From the NCBI GenBank assembly GCA_030626045.1, contig DAOUPS010000017.1, positions 1-12,306 of the forward strand: a stretch of 12,306 bases of DNA. Direction: 5' to 3'. The stretch comes from a bacterium (GTDB taxonomy: Bacteria > Patescibacteriota > Minisyncoccia > Moranbacterales > DUUL01). A program made the translations under genes and the position numbers. Below the pieces are notes generated by a model, which saw only the letters and a list, made by a program, of their open reading frames with translations, ran no database searches and had not been told where the DNA came from. Below, one piece after another: positions 5,985-12,306 of the stretch; position 1 is the first letter of the stretch; each line of letters opens with the position of its first letter.

Positions 5985-7709
5985 TTAACCTTGAATGATC
6001 TCTTCAAACATTGTCTTAAATCCATTTGGTATTGACCTATTTTTACTCTGAATTTGTCGAGCGACTTTTATCGCTCCATCAATATCAAAATGGCCTTCGT
6101 AGAAATAATCTTCCAAATCACCTTTGGGTAAAATATAAATACCATCTTGTCGAAGCTCTTCAATGAATTTTTTCTTTCTGATTTTTTGCTTGCGTTCCCG
6201 TAAAAGATCACCTGCATAATCGTCATCAGCAATAATATAACTTCTTATGTTCCATTCTGCGAGAAAATTTTTGAAACGCTTAAGATTTCCTTTTCCAAAA
6301 ACATCAATAATCTCTATCGTTTCAAAATTATTTTTCTCTTCTTGTAATATGCGCAATATTGTTTCAAATATAATACGGTCAGCAACTCCCTCCACTAATA
6401 CTACTTTCTCTGAAAAAAATATTTTTTCATTGTTGAGTACGTTGATTATTAGCACAAGATCGCAATAATTTGTTTTTTCAAAAATTGTTTGGTCTGGTGA
6501 ATAAACTCTACTGCTCTTATTTTCTTTATACACCCTGAATGTGCTGGTAATCGACTTGGCATCAATCATATATGGAGAGTGAGTTATAATAATAAACTGC
6601 AGATCGAATAATTTAGAAAGCTTACGGAATAGATCAAGCATGATACGCTGCCGCTGTGGATATAAATGAATTTCTGGCTCGCCAATTATCACCGTGCCGC
6701 CATAAATACAACTGGTAATCACTGAAAGCAAAAAATTGAGTATTTGCAATTCTCCGGTGCTCGCTTTCGAAAAATGTTTTTGGCTGCGATCCTTTTTTAA
6801 TGATAATTCGTATCCTTCATGTTTCTCACTTTTGCAAAGCATGATACTTTCATATCCTAACTTTTTGATAATATCTTTTAATAGCTCTTCGTTTCTTTCG
6901 TCCTTAATGATTTGTTTTTTTTCTTTTGAAACTGCCTGCTCATTCCGCTTTCCAAGCGTAAAAATTACAAAATCTTCTTCGAGCCCTTTGAGCGGATTTA
7001 CTTTTTTGTTAAGTCCTAAAAGCCCTTCAGCTGCTTGAGCCGCCGAAGTTCTTAATGTTGAGAGATATTGAGAAATCGGCAATAAGTTTTTAATGCGATA
7101 TGCTTCCGTTACATCTTCATTATATTTACTAATATAAAATCTTATGAGCTCATGATAGTGCAAATAATTCAAGAAAATGTCCGCTCTATGCTGGTCTTCA
7201 CTGGCTATCGGTTCGTTGCCTATGATCTGATATTCAAACATTCTATCGGTAAATTTATCAATATTAACTCCTTTGAGGCTAAATTTTTCCAAATACAGTT
7301 TATGAAATTTTCGGCGCTCTATCTTTTTCAGCGTTTCCTCATGTTTTTTAATCGTTTTTAAGCTCTCGACGTCAGAGCTTGTTACTCGAAATGATATTTT
7401 GATAAGTTGTTCTTCCTGTGGAGCAGAAATGTTTCTATCAAGAAATCGCTCTATTGGCTCAAAATGCTTTCTGCCATCATAAATGCTATCAATAACGGCA
7501 TATGAGAATGATAGACCCTGCCTTGCAACTGTTTTAAGTTTCCATGGATACACAAAATAGTAACGCGTAACAGTGTAGATAATATTCAATAAATTATTCT
7601 TTCCGCTCGCATTCGACCCAATAAATATGTTTATATCGCTTTTGAACGAAACTGTTTGTTCGTCCTTAAAACTTTTAACATTTTTTATTGTCAGTTGTTC
7701 CAGTTTCAT
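5985..7709 (-). CDS. OLD-family ATP-dependent nuclease (AAA ATPase plus TOPRIM)
   Basis: 574 residues. An SMC/RecF-like ATPase comes first: Walker A G-S-N-A-S-G-K-N at 31-38, an ABC-type signature S-T-G-E-L-Q, Walker B/D-loop G-E-P-E-I-H-L-Y-P, and the T-H-S-P switch. A TOPRIM nuclease domain follows, with E440-G-x-x-D444, D495-D-D and the OLD tail motif K-G-D-L-E-D. OLD proteins and GajA of Gabija are anti-phage nucleases with this layout and near this length. No GajB-type helicase is adjacent, so a standalone class 1 OLD is likelier. Asn38 replaces the Ser/Thr that binds Mg in Walker A. The gene sits between two glycosyltransferases (gaps 47 and 31 bases) and is more AT-rich than they are. 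No ribosome binding site is visible. Confidence 0.9.
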   Translation of the reverse strand: MKLEQLTIKNVKSFKDEQTVSFKSDINIFIGSNASGKNNLLNIIYTVTRYYFVYPWKLKTVARQGLSFSYAVIDSIYDGRKHFEPIERFLDRNISAPQEEQLIKISFRVTSSDVESLKTIKKHEETLKKIERRKFHKLYLEKFSLKGVNIDKFTDRMFEYQIIGNEPIASEDQHRADIFLNYLHYHELIRFYISKYNEDVTEAYRIKNLLPISQYLSTLRTSAAQAAEGLLGLNKKVNPLKGLEEDFVIFTLGKRNEQAVSKEKKQIIKDERNEELLKDIIKKLGYESIMLCKSEKHEGYELSLKKDRSQKHFSKASTGELQILNFLLSVITSCIYGGTVIIGEPEIHLYPQRQRIMLDLFRKLSKLFDLQFIIITHSPYMIDAKSITSTFRVYKENKSSRVYSPDQTIFEKTNYCDLVLIINVLNNEKIFFSEKVVLVEGVADRIIFETILRILQEEKNNFETIEIIDVFGKGNLKRFKNFLAEWNIRSYIIADDDYAGDLLRERKQKIRKKKFIEELRQDGIYILPKGDLEDYFYEGHFDIDGAIKVARQIQSKNRSIPNGFKTMFEEIIQG

Positions 7710-7756
7710 AATAAAAATTGGGTATATTGTATTAGCTCGCGACTAAGCACATTGCC

Positions 7757-8839
7757 CTATTGGCAGCTTTTGATAATACCGGCTACACTGCATGCGCATT
7801 CTTCCCACGAAAATCTTTTTACGTTTTCCTTCCCTTTCATGATTGCACTGTTCCGAAAATCCGGATTGTCCACAAGCCAATGCGCTTTTTGTGCAATATC
7901 ATTCTGGTTATAAGGATCGACGCATATTTCGTCATTTCCGGCTATTTCATTAAGCGAACCGATCTTTGACGTGACAACAGGAGTTCCAATGCTTTGCGCT
8001 TCAATAATTGGAATTCCAAATCCTTCGCAAAAAGAGGGAAATAAAAAAACATCTGCGTATTTAAGATAATTCCATTTCTCAGTTTCGCTTATAAATCCAA
8101 ACTGTCTAATATCTTTTTTAAATTTACTTTTAGCGATCGTACTTTGAATCGCACCATATCCATAGCCGGGATTCCCGGCCAAAAACAGTGATCCCTGATA
8201 CTTATACTGCTTTTTAAGAATCTCAAACGCTTTAATGATCCCTATAATATTTTTCCTTTGCTCGAGCCTCCCAACATAAAAAAGATATGGTCCCTCGTTT
8301 ATTTTTTTGGTTTCGGCTTCGGAACTGCCTTTTTCGTATCCGTTATAAACAACGGTTATCTTTTTCTTCGGAATATTGTAAATATCTACAAGATCTTTTT
8401 TGGTATTTCGTGAAACAGCAATGATCTTCGTTGCCCACGCACAGCTTTTTTTTATAAAAAAACGGTGGAATAATTTGGCGTACACTGAGTAACTCTCAGG
8501 GCAGTGCTCATATTCAAGTCCGTGCACCGTAACTATTGTTTTTTCCGGATGAATGATGGCTGTTGTATGCGCCGGCGAAAAGAAAACATCTATAGGATCA
8601 AGCAGCATATCAAACGCTAATCCAACCTGTGTCCATCCGTAAACATACGGGATCTTTTTAACGCGCCAATTATCGGGAAGTTCAAGATCAATTTTTCTGG
8701 AACTCCACTTACGAACATAAAGAAAAACTTCATGTTCATCAAGCTTTCCTCTCAGGTGTTTTATCACTTGATAAGCGTATTCTTCAATGCCTGTGCGCTG
8801 TTTCAAAAACGCACGCGACGCGTCTATTCCAATTTTCAT
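7757..8839 (-). CDS. GT4-family glycosyltransferase
   Basis: 360 residues, probably the first gene of the minus-strand operon. It begins M-K-I-G-I-D-A-S-R and has the GT-B halves of family GT4: V-G-R-L-E-Q-R-K-N near 192 for the donor phosphates, and C-E-G-F-G-I-P-I-I-E-A-Q with an intact E-x7-E pair. It is a cytoplasmic or membrane-associated enzyme that transfers an activated sugar, probably for surface polysaccharide or glycan. The ATG at 8839 has an AAAAGG ribosome binding site (8853-8848) eight bases upstream, the clearest in this window, and a sigma70-type promoter lies further up. Donor and acceptor are unknown. Confidence 0.9.
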   Translation of the reverse strand: MKIGIDASRAFLKQRTGIEEYAYQVIKHLRGKLDEHEVFLYVRKWSSRKIDLELPDNWRVKKIPYVYGWTQVGLAFDMLLDPIDVFFSPAHTTAIIHPEKTIVTVHGLEYEHCPESYSVYAKLFHRFFIKKSCAWATKIIAVSRNTKKDLVDIYNIPKKKITVVYNGYEKGSSEAETKKINEGPYLFYVGRLEQRKNIIGIIKAFEILKKQYKYQGSLFLAGNPGYGYGAIQSTIAKSKFKKDIRQFGFISETEKWNYLKYADVFLFPSFCEGFGIPIIEAQSIGTPVVTSKIGSLNEIAGNDEICVDPYNQNDIAQKAHWLVDNPDFRNSAIMKGKENVKRFSWEECACSVAGIIKSCQ

Positions 8840-8887
8840 TTATTTTGCCTTTTGGCTACCGTTAAAACACGCTGATAAGCTTACTTC

Positions 8888-8916
8888 ATTGTATCGGAGC
8901 AAGCGCGTTTTTGCAA
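8888..8916 (-). promoter_or_regulatory. Sigma70-type promoter of the minus-strand operon
   Basis: On the minus strand TTGCAA (8916-8911) is followed by a 17-base spacer and TACAAT (8893-8888). Both hexamers are near consensus and the spacing is ideal. Transcription would start near 8881, about 40 bases before the glycosyltransferase ATG and its AAAAGG site. Confidence 0.7.
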
Positions 8917-8933
8917 GGAGAAAAAGCAGAAAG

Positions 8934-8958
8934 AAAAAAATAGTTTTTACTATTTTTT
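8934..8958. terminator. Bidirectional AT hairpin
   Basis: AAAAAATAG (8935-8943) and CTATTTTTT (8950-8958) pair perfectly around a six-base loop, with A-rich and T-rich ends that would give a U tract in either direction. It sits between the ABC operon's terminator and the next operon's promoter and may be a second terminator. Confidence 0.4.
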
Positions 8959-8992
8959 CACTGTGATCGTACAAAAAAATTCAGTTTCGCAT

Positions 8993-9020
8993 AAAAAAAG
9001 TCTCGCGCCGGAGCGAACTC
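8993..9020 (-). terminator. Terminator of the ABC transporter operon
   Basis: On the minus strand AGTTCGC pairs with GCGA(G)ACT, one G bulged, around a TCCGGC loop, followed by seven T (8999-8993). It lies about 115 bases after the TGA that ends the TOBE tail and before the next promoter. Confidence 0.6.
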
Positions 9021-9095
9021 GCCGACCCAAATGTACCGTCCCATACAGACAAACCTGTTTCAATGTTCAATCCCGCAAAAATAATTCTGTGCTCA

Positions 9096-9126
9096 ATACT
9101 AAATACTTGATACTTGATACTCAATA
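9096..9126. repeat. Seven-base tandem repeat
   Basis: Four copies of ATACTNN run in tandem (ATACTAA, ATACTTG, ATACTTG, ATACTCA) and a partial fifth copy (ATA) follows. It begins eight bases after the TGA that ends the interrupted ABC ATPase frame. It is a short simple repeat, with no function apparent from sequence. Confidence 0.65.
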
Positions 9127-9133
9127 TTTATCT

Positions 9134-9292
9134 TCACACCGATCTTTCTTTTTCAAAATTTTTCGGTTCGTCAAATATCAAAATATTATCAGTATAAAAA
9201 CTTATTGATACCTTATCGCCAATCCCAAATTTGGCTTCACTCCTTCTTAAAGCATGAATCTTGGTTCCATCAGATAATTTGATCCTGTATTG
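9134..9292 (-). pseudogene. TOBE-domain tail of the ABC ATPase beyond an in-frame TAG
   Basis: Immediately after the TAG at 9295-9293 the same frame stays open for 52 codons to a TGA at 9136-9134. The translated tail starts Q-Y-R-I-K-L-S-D-G-T and contains F-G-I-G-D-K-V-S-I-S-F, the pattern expected for the second half of a TOBE domain continuing from F-L-G-D-R. With these codons the protein would be about 363 residues, the usual size of such ATPases. So either a nonsense change truncated the gene, the stop is read through, or one base is wrong. Confidence 0.8.
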
Positions 9293-10225
9293 CTAACGAT
9301 CGCCAAGAAAATTGATGAATTCAATGGTGCCTTGGATATTTTCTTCTTTTACTTTACTGTTTATATGAACTCTCTCCGGACGGACGCCAAGAACGATCCT
9401 TTTCTTCTCAGTACGCTTCGGGATCTCGATAATAGCATCTTGAAACCTTGCATGATCTTTGTCCACGACATTGCACCTGAAAAAATTACACCTGCCTAAA
9501 AAATAAGCGGCAAAGATCGAATTCGGTTTTCGGTAGATCTCTTTCGGCGATCCTGTTTGAACTATCTTCCCTCTTTTCATCATAATTATGTTATCAGAGA
9601 TCGTCATGGCTTCTTCTTGATCATGTGTCACATGAATGGCCGTTAATTTGTATTTCTTAACAAGATTCATTAGTTCATATCGCAAGGCTGTTCCGATACG
9701 GGCATCCAGCGCGCCAAGAGGTTCATCCAAAAGTAAAAGTTTTGATCTTACCGCCAGCGCTCTAGCTACGGCGATCCTCTGTTTCATTCCACCCGAAAGC
9801 TCTTTTGGATAGGCATTAGAGCGATCGTCCAATTTTACCATTTTAAGAATTTTGTAAATAAACTTGTCGGCCTTTTCTTTCGGAAAGTTTCTTACCAAAG
9901 GACCATAACCAACATTATGCCAAACGTCCATATGCGGAAAGAGAGAGTAGTGCTGAAAAACGAATCCGATATTTTTTTCTTCCGGCGGCATATTTGTAAC
10001 ATTTTGGTTGTTGAAAAATATTTTGCCGTTGGTAAGCACTTCCAGTCCGGCAATCATGCGAAGCAATGTTGTTTTCCCGCATCCGGATGGTCCAAGAATG
10101 GTATTGTAACTATGCGCTTTGATCTCGATGTTTACATTGTCAACGGCCGTAATTGTTCCATTTTCCTTCTGGCCGCTTATTGATCTGAACTTTTTTGTTA
10201 CATTTTTTAATTTTATATTTGGCAT
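9293..10225 (-). CDS. ABC transporter ATP-binding protein, cut short in its TOBE domain
   Basis: 310 residues up to an in-frame TAG. It is the nucleotide-binding subunit of an importer of the Fe3+/sulfate/molybdate/spermidine/thiamine class. All catalytic parts are present: Walker A G-P-S-G-C-G-K-T at 45-52, Q-loop Gln91, signature L-S-G-G-M-K-Q at 143-149, Walker B Asp167-Glu168, and His201 of the switch. A C-terminal TOBE domain begins near 270 but stops at F-L-G-D-R, and the rest is encoded after the stop. The ATPase core could still work, because the TOBE domain is mainly regulatory or substrate-linked in this class. It follows the fused permease by 59 bases. No Shine-Dalgarno is visible before the ATG. 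The substrate is unresolved. Confidence 0.88.
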   Translation of the reverse strand: MPNIKLKNVTKKFRSISGQKENGTITAVDNVNIEIKAHSYNTILGPSGCGKTTLLRMIAGLEVLTNGKIFFNNQNVTNMPPEEKNIGFVFQHYSLFPHMDVWHNVGYGPLVRNFPKEKADKFIYKILKMVKLDDRSNAYPKELSGGMKQRIAVARALAVRSKLLLLDEPLGALDARIGTALRYELMNLVKKYKLTAIHVTHDQEEAMTISDNIIMMKRGKIVQTGSPKEIYRKPNSIFAAYFLGRCNFFRCNVVDKDHARFQDAIIEIPKRTEKKRIVLGVRPERVHINSKVKEENIQGTIEFINFLGDR

Positions 10226-10284
10226 AATTGTCGAGTTAAGAGATTATTGCCAACGAAGCTAGTTTGAAAATAATTCCAACAAGA

Positions 10285-11790
10285 TTAAACTTCTTTTTTT
10301 GTCTTTTTCAACGCTATTAAAAATACAGACGCTATTAAAAATAGGATAAAACACAGAAATCCCGCCTCCGGCATTTGGCCGTTTTTCACCAGATCCACAA
10401 TGAGGATCGAGACTGTTTTTATATCTTTACTGACTGCTAGAGTCGCTCCTGTTTCCGACAAGCTTCTCATGAAAGCCATGATGCTTCCGGCGATAATAGC
10501 CGGCATAACTAAAGGAAGCAGGATGGAAGTCAGAACTTTTTTTCGCTTTGCGCCAAGTCCGGCAGCCGCTTCTTCAATTTCATGGTCAACATTTTTTATA
10601 GCCGCCGTGATCGGTTTTACAAGCAACGGAAACGTAAAGCTCAAATGACTCAAGGCCAGAATAAAGATCTCGCTGAAATTCAGCTTGCCCCAGAATAATG
10701 CCAGAGATACTCCCAGAGCGCTTGTCGGTACAAGCAGAACAATATCGTGTAAATTCTCAAACAGCGCACTTAACTTTTTGCTTTTGCCGCGCGCTATAAA
10801 ATAAGCCATCGGAATCGCGAAGATCAACCCTGCGATAGTGATAAAAAAGGCAATTCCAAAAGAGACAAGGAGACTATTTAATATTACTGCGTTAAAAACA
10901 GGATTAAAATTGAAAAAATTATAAAAGATTATGTAAACGGTCGGTATGACAACCATGATAGAAAAGAACAGTGCTAAAAAACAATTCTTGATCCGCGACC
11001 ATCCGCTCAAACGCTTCTCCAGATCAAAATAAATTACCTCGAACTTAAAATGTCTTTTCCGTGTCAGGAACTTCGCAATGATCAGAACGACAAGAGATAA
11101 AACGATCAGAATTATACTGGCTACGGCTGCCTGTGGAATATCTCCACTATGCTTTAAGTTGACAATAAAAACGGGCGCTGTCATTGAAACAGCACTGGCT
11201 ACCATCATGGTCGCCCCTGTTTCCGATAGACTCCTCGTAAAGGCCAGCACCGAACCGACGATAACTCCGTCTTTGAACAAAGGAAGGTCAATTGTCCTAA
11301 AAACAGTGAAAGGATAAGCACCAAGAGCCGATGCCGCCTCGTTATATGTTTCATCGATCTGTTCAATCGCCGCGGCAACTGAACGGATAACATATGGGAT
11401 TGTAAAAATAATATGGAGCAAAATTATCAACGTAACGCCTTTGCCAATTTGCCAAAACTCTCCCCAGAATAAAAACACCGATAGCCCCAGAGCGGCTGTT
11501 GGTACGATCAGAGGAAAATCAACAATATTGTCCAGTAAAATCTTGTATTTACTTTTTGATCTTACCAGCACCCAGGCTAGAGGAATTCCGACAACCAGAT
11601 CAATGATCATCACTAAGAAAGCTATAAAGAACGAAATCACCAAAGCCTTTAAAAGCTCTTCGGAAACGGAGAAGTCGCCTCCGACAGCATAAGTCAAAAC
11701 ATATATGGCCGGTAAAAAAATTACACAAACAAAAAACAGCAGGGTTATAGCATAGATAATATTTGAAAATTGTTTTTTGAGATGGAACAT
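10285..11790 (-). CDS. Fused two-domain ABC transporter permease
   Basis: 501 residues with about twelve membrane helices in two homologous halves, as in FbpB/ThiP-type permeases. Each half carries an EAA coupling loop that docks on the ATPase: E-A-A-S-A-L-G-A at 151-158 and E-E-A-A-A-G-L-G-A at 406-414. Each also carries a matching R-S-L-S-E-T-G-A-T stretch (186-194 and 442-450), so the internal duplication is plain. One chain therefore replaces two separate permease subunits. It is first in the operon, before the ATPase. No substrate-binding protein gene lies in the window, so the imported compound (iron, thiamine, sulfate-like anion or other) cannot be decided. The ATG at 11790 has only a weak purine-rich stretch upstream. 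Confidence 0.9.
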   Translation of the reverse strand: MFHLKKQFSNIIYAITLLFFVCVIFLPAIYVLTYAVGGDFSVSEELLKALVISFFIAFLVMIIDLVVGIPLAWVLVRSKSKYKILLDNIVDFPLIVPTAALGLSVFLFWGEFWQIGKGVTLIILLHIIFTIPYVIRSVAAAIEQIDETYNEAASALGAYPFTVFRTIDLPLFKDGVIVGSVLAFTRSLSETGATMMVASAVSMTAPVFIVNLKHSGDIPQAAVASIILIVLSLVVLIIAKFLTRKRHFKFEVIYFDLEKRLSGWSRIKNCFLALFFSIMVVIPTVYIIFYNFFNFNPVFNAVILNSLLVSFGIAFFITIAGLIFAIPMAYFIARGKSKKLSALFENLHDIVLLVPTSALGVSLALFWGKLNFSEIFILALSHLSFTFPLLVKPITAAIKNVDHEIEEAAAGLGAKRKKVLTSILLPLVMPAIIAGSIMAFMRSLSETGATLAVSKDIKTVSILIVDLVKNGQMPEAGFLCFILFLIASVFLIALKKTKKEV

Positions 11791-11840
11791 GCTATCTTTT
11801 CTGTTTATTTTTATTTCTCTTTCCTTGAAATACCCGCCGT

Positions 11841-11930
11841 TTAGAACTTTGTTAATTCCAGCAGCGTATCCTGTTTTTTAAGATTTTCCGCAAAAACAAG
11901 AAATTCACCGTTCTTAAAACATATTAACAT
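11841..11930 (-). CDS. Possible 29-residue small ORF upstream of the permease
   Basis: ATG 11930 to TAA 11841 on the minus strand gives a peptide with an ordinary protein-like make-up (F-V-F-A-E-N-L-K-K in the middle, L-L-E-L-T-K-F at the end). It ends 50 bases before the permease ATG. No ribosome binding site is visible and its start overlaps an inverted repeat. It could be a leader peptide, the remnant of a lost gene, or chance. Confidence 0.2.
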   Translation of the reverse strand: MLICFKNGEFLVFAENLKKQDTLLELTKF

Positions 11931-11948
11931 ATAAACATACTAATATGT
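11919..11948. promoter_or_regulatory. Inverted repeat, candidate operator
   Basis: ACATATTA (11919-11926) is matched by TAATATGT (11941-11948) with a 14-base spacer that holds two further ACATA words. Repeated half-sites upstream of a transporter gene suit a dimeric repressor. The sequence is AT-rich, so chance cannot be excluded, and it matches no regulator I recognise. Confidence 0.4.
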
Positions 11949-11998
11949 ACAGCCATTTTTGACGATTATTGTCTCTGTCTAAATTTTTGTCTCGCATC

Positions 11999-12013
11999 CT
12001 GTATATTTTACAG
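11999..12013. promoter_or_regulatory. CTGTA/TACAG inverted repeat
   Basis: CTGTATATTTTACAG has perfect CTGTA/TACAG arms around five bases. It resembles the E. coli LexA site, CTGT-N8-ACAG, but has seven bases between the half-sites rather than eight. It lies about 35 bases upstream of the TATAAT for the plus-strand gene. It may be an operator of unknown specificity. Confidence 0.35.
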
Positions 12014-12049
12014 CGAATGTATTTGTAGTATTTGATAACTTTGCTAAAC

Positions 12050-12055
12050 TATAAT
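12050..12055 (+). promoter_or_regulatory. Candidate -10 of the gene at 12120
   Basis: A perfect TATAAT with an untranslated leader of nearly 60 bases. No -35 hexamer is found at normal spacing: the nearby TTGATA is only 12 bases away. The strength is therefore uncertain. Confidence 0.35.
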
Positions 12056-12119
12056 TAAGATGAGTCGGGATCAGAATTCAGATATCTTGCACATCACACT
12101 AAATAATAATTATTAAAAA

Positions 12120-12306
12120 ATGAATCTAAAAAGCCCTGAAAAATACTACACTGTCGGAAAACCTGACCGAATAGAAATGGAAAAGAACAGAAAACATACC
12201 TCAGCAATAAAATTATTCAACAAAGTCCTTGAAGATTTTTCTTACAGCGATTTTTCGTTGCAGGATGTGATCGACAGTTATAATGACCAAGTCAGAAAAA
12301 AGGGTC
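12120..12306 (+). CDS. Unrecognised protein, N-terminal part (runs off window)
   Basis: An ATG at 12120 opens a frame that stays open to the window edge, with 62 residues visible. It is charged and soluble-looking, with no signal peptide or membrane segment; it is rich in Lys, Glu and Asp, and contains E-D-F-S-Y-S-D-F-S. I do not recognise a family. It is transcribed away from the ABC permease, with a TATAAT upstream and no Shine-Dalgarno. It could share control with the transporter, but that is only positional. Confidence 0.55.
   Translation, partial: MNLKSPEKYYTVGKPDRIEMEKNRKHTSAIKLFNKVLEDFSYSDFSLQDVIDSYNDQVRKKG

Larger units (their letters stand above)
11791..12119. other. Divergent intergenic region
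   Basis: This lies between the minus-strand permease and the plus-strand gene at 12120. It contains two inverted repeats (11919-11948 and 11999-12013), a TATAAT for the plus-strand gene and a 30-codon minus-strand frame at 11841-11930. It probably carries both promoters. I could not assign a clear one to the permease. Confidence 0.7.

Noticed and set aside
5985..7709. A Gabija system (GajA)
   Set aside because: Domain order and length fit GajA, but no UvrD-like GajB helicase is adjacent; both neighbours are glycosyltransferases. A standalone OLD is the simpler call.
5954..7756. Target-site duplications flanking the OLD gene as proof of insertion
   Set aside because: I compared 5954-5984 with 7710-7756 and found no shared direct repeat, so the transfer idea rests only on composition and context.
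9293..9295. Reassignment of TAG as a sense codon
   Set aside because: TAG ends the second radical SAM gene, the L,D-transpeptidase gene and the first glycosyltransferase gene at normal family lengths, so it works as a stop in this genome.
12032..12055. TTGATA...TATAAT as a full promoter
   Set aside because: The spacer is only 12 bases, too short for a sigma70-type promoter.
1..12306. TGA read as Gly, as in some CPR lineages
   Set aside because: No confident gene contains or needs an in-frame TGA; all families reach full length with the standard code, and the TOBE tail ends at TGA at the expected length.
1..12306. CRISPR array, tRNA, rRNA or insertion sequence
   Set aside because: No regularly spaced repeats of CRISPR size, no cloverleaf with a T-loop, no rRNA-like stretch, and no transposase frame or terminal inverted repeats were found.

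Overview
The window looks like a chromosomal segment of an AT-rich bacterium with small, compact genes. Several traits fit a Patescibacteria/CPR (Parcubacteria-like) lineage: a divergent holB lacking the zinc-module cysteines, an Ig-like plus L,D-transpeptidase protein, paired GT4 glycosyltransferases, an A24 peptidase without the cytoplasmic cysteine domain, and mostly missing Shine-Dalgarno sequences. This placement is an inference from gene style; there is no marker gene. Stop codons are TAA or TAG, and no confident gene needs TGA read as an amino acid, so the code appears standard.

Layout. (1) Bases 1-2180, plus strand: the C-terminal end of one radical SAM protein, a complete second radical SAM protein with a similar cysteine-rich tail, and an A24 prepilin/preflagellin-type peptidase. 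(2) Bases 2181-2679: a convergent intergenic region with a GC-rich island of hairpins and imperfect direct repeats, ending in a rho-independent terminator for the minus strand. (3) Bases 2680-8839, minus strand, read right to left: GT4 glycosyltransferase, OLD-family ATPase/TOPRIM nuclease, second GT4 glycosyltransferase, DNA polymerase III delta' (overlapping the GT by 11 bases), and a membrane-anchored L,D-transpeptidase. A good sigma70-type promoter precedes the first gene and the terminator follows the last, so this is probably one operon. (4) Bases 8840-9133: promoter, two terminator-like hairpins and a 7-base tandem repeat. (5) Bases 9134-11790, minus strand: a fused two-domain ABC permease and its ATPase, for an anion, metal or thiamine-type importer. 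The ATPase is interrupted by an in-frame TAG inside its TOBE domain, and 52 sense codons of recognisable TOBE sequence follow. (6) Bases 11791-12119: a divergent regulatory region with two inverted repeats. (7) Base 12120 to the end: the start of an unrecognised plus-strand gene.

How the parts may work together. The two glycosyltransferases and the L,D-transpeptidase are cell-envelope functions, with holB as a housekeeping gene. The OLD nuclease is the outlier: it sits between the two glycosyltransferases, is markedly more AT-rich than its neighbours in hand-counted rows, and has a Walker A in which the Mg-binding Ser/Thr is Asn. The least explained functional grouping is the tandem radical SAM pair beside an A24 peptidase, which could modify and process a pilin-like or peptide substrate. 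No substrate gene is visible here, so this is a hypothesis.
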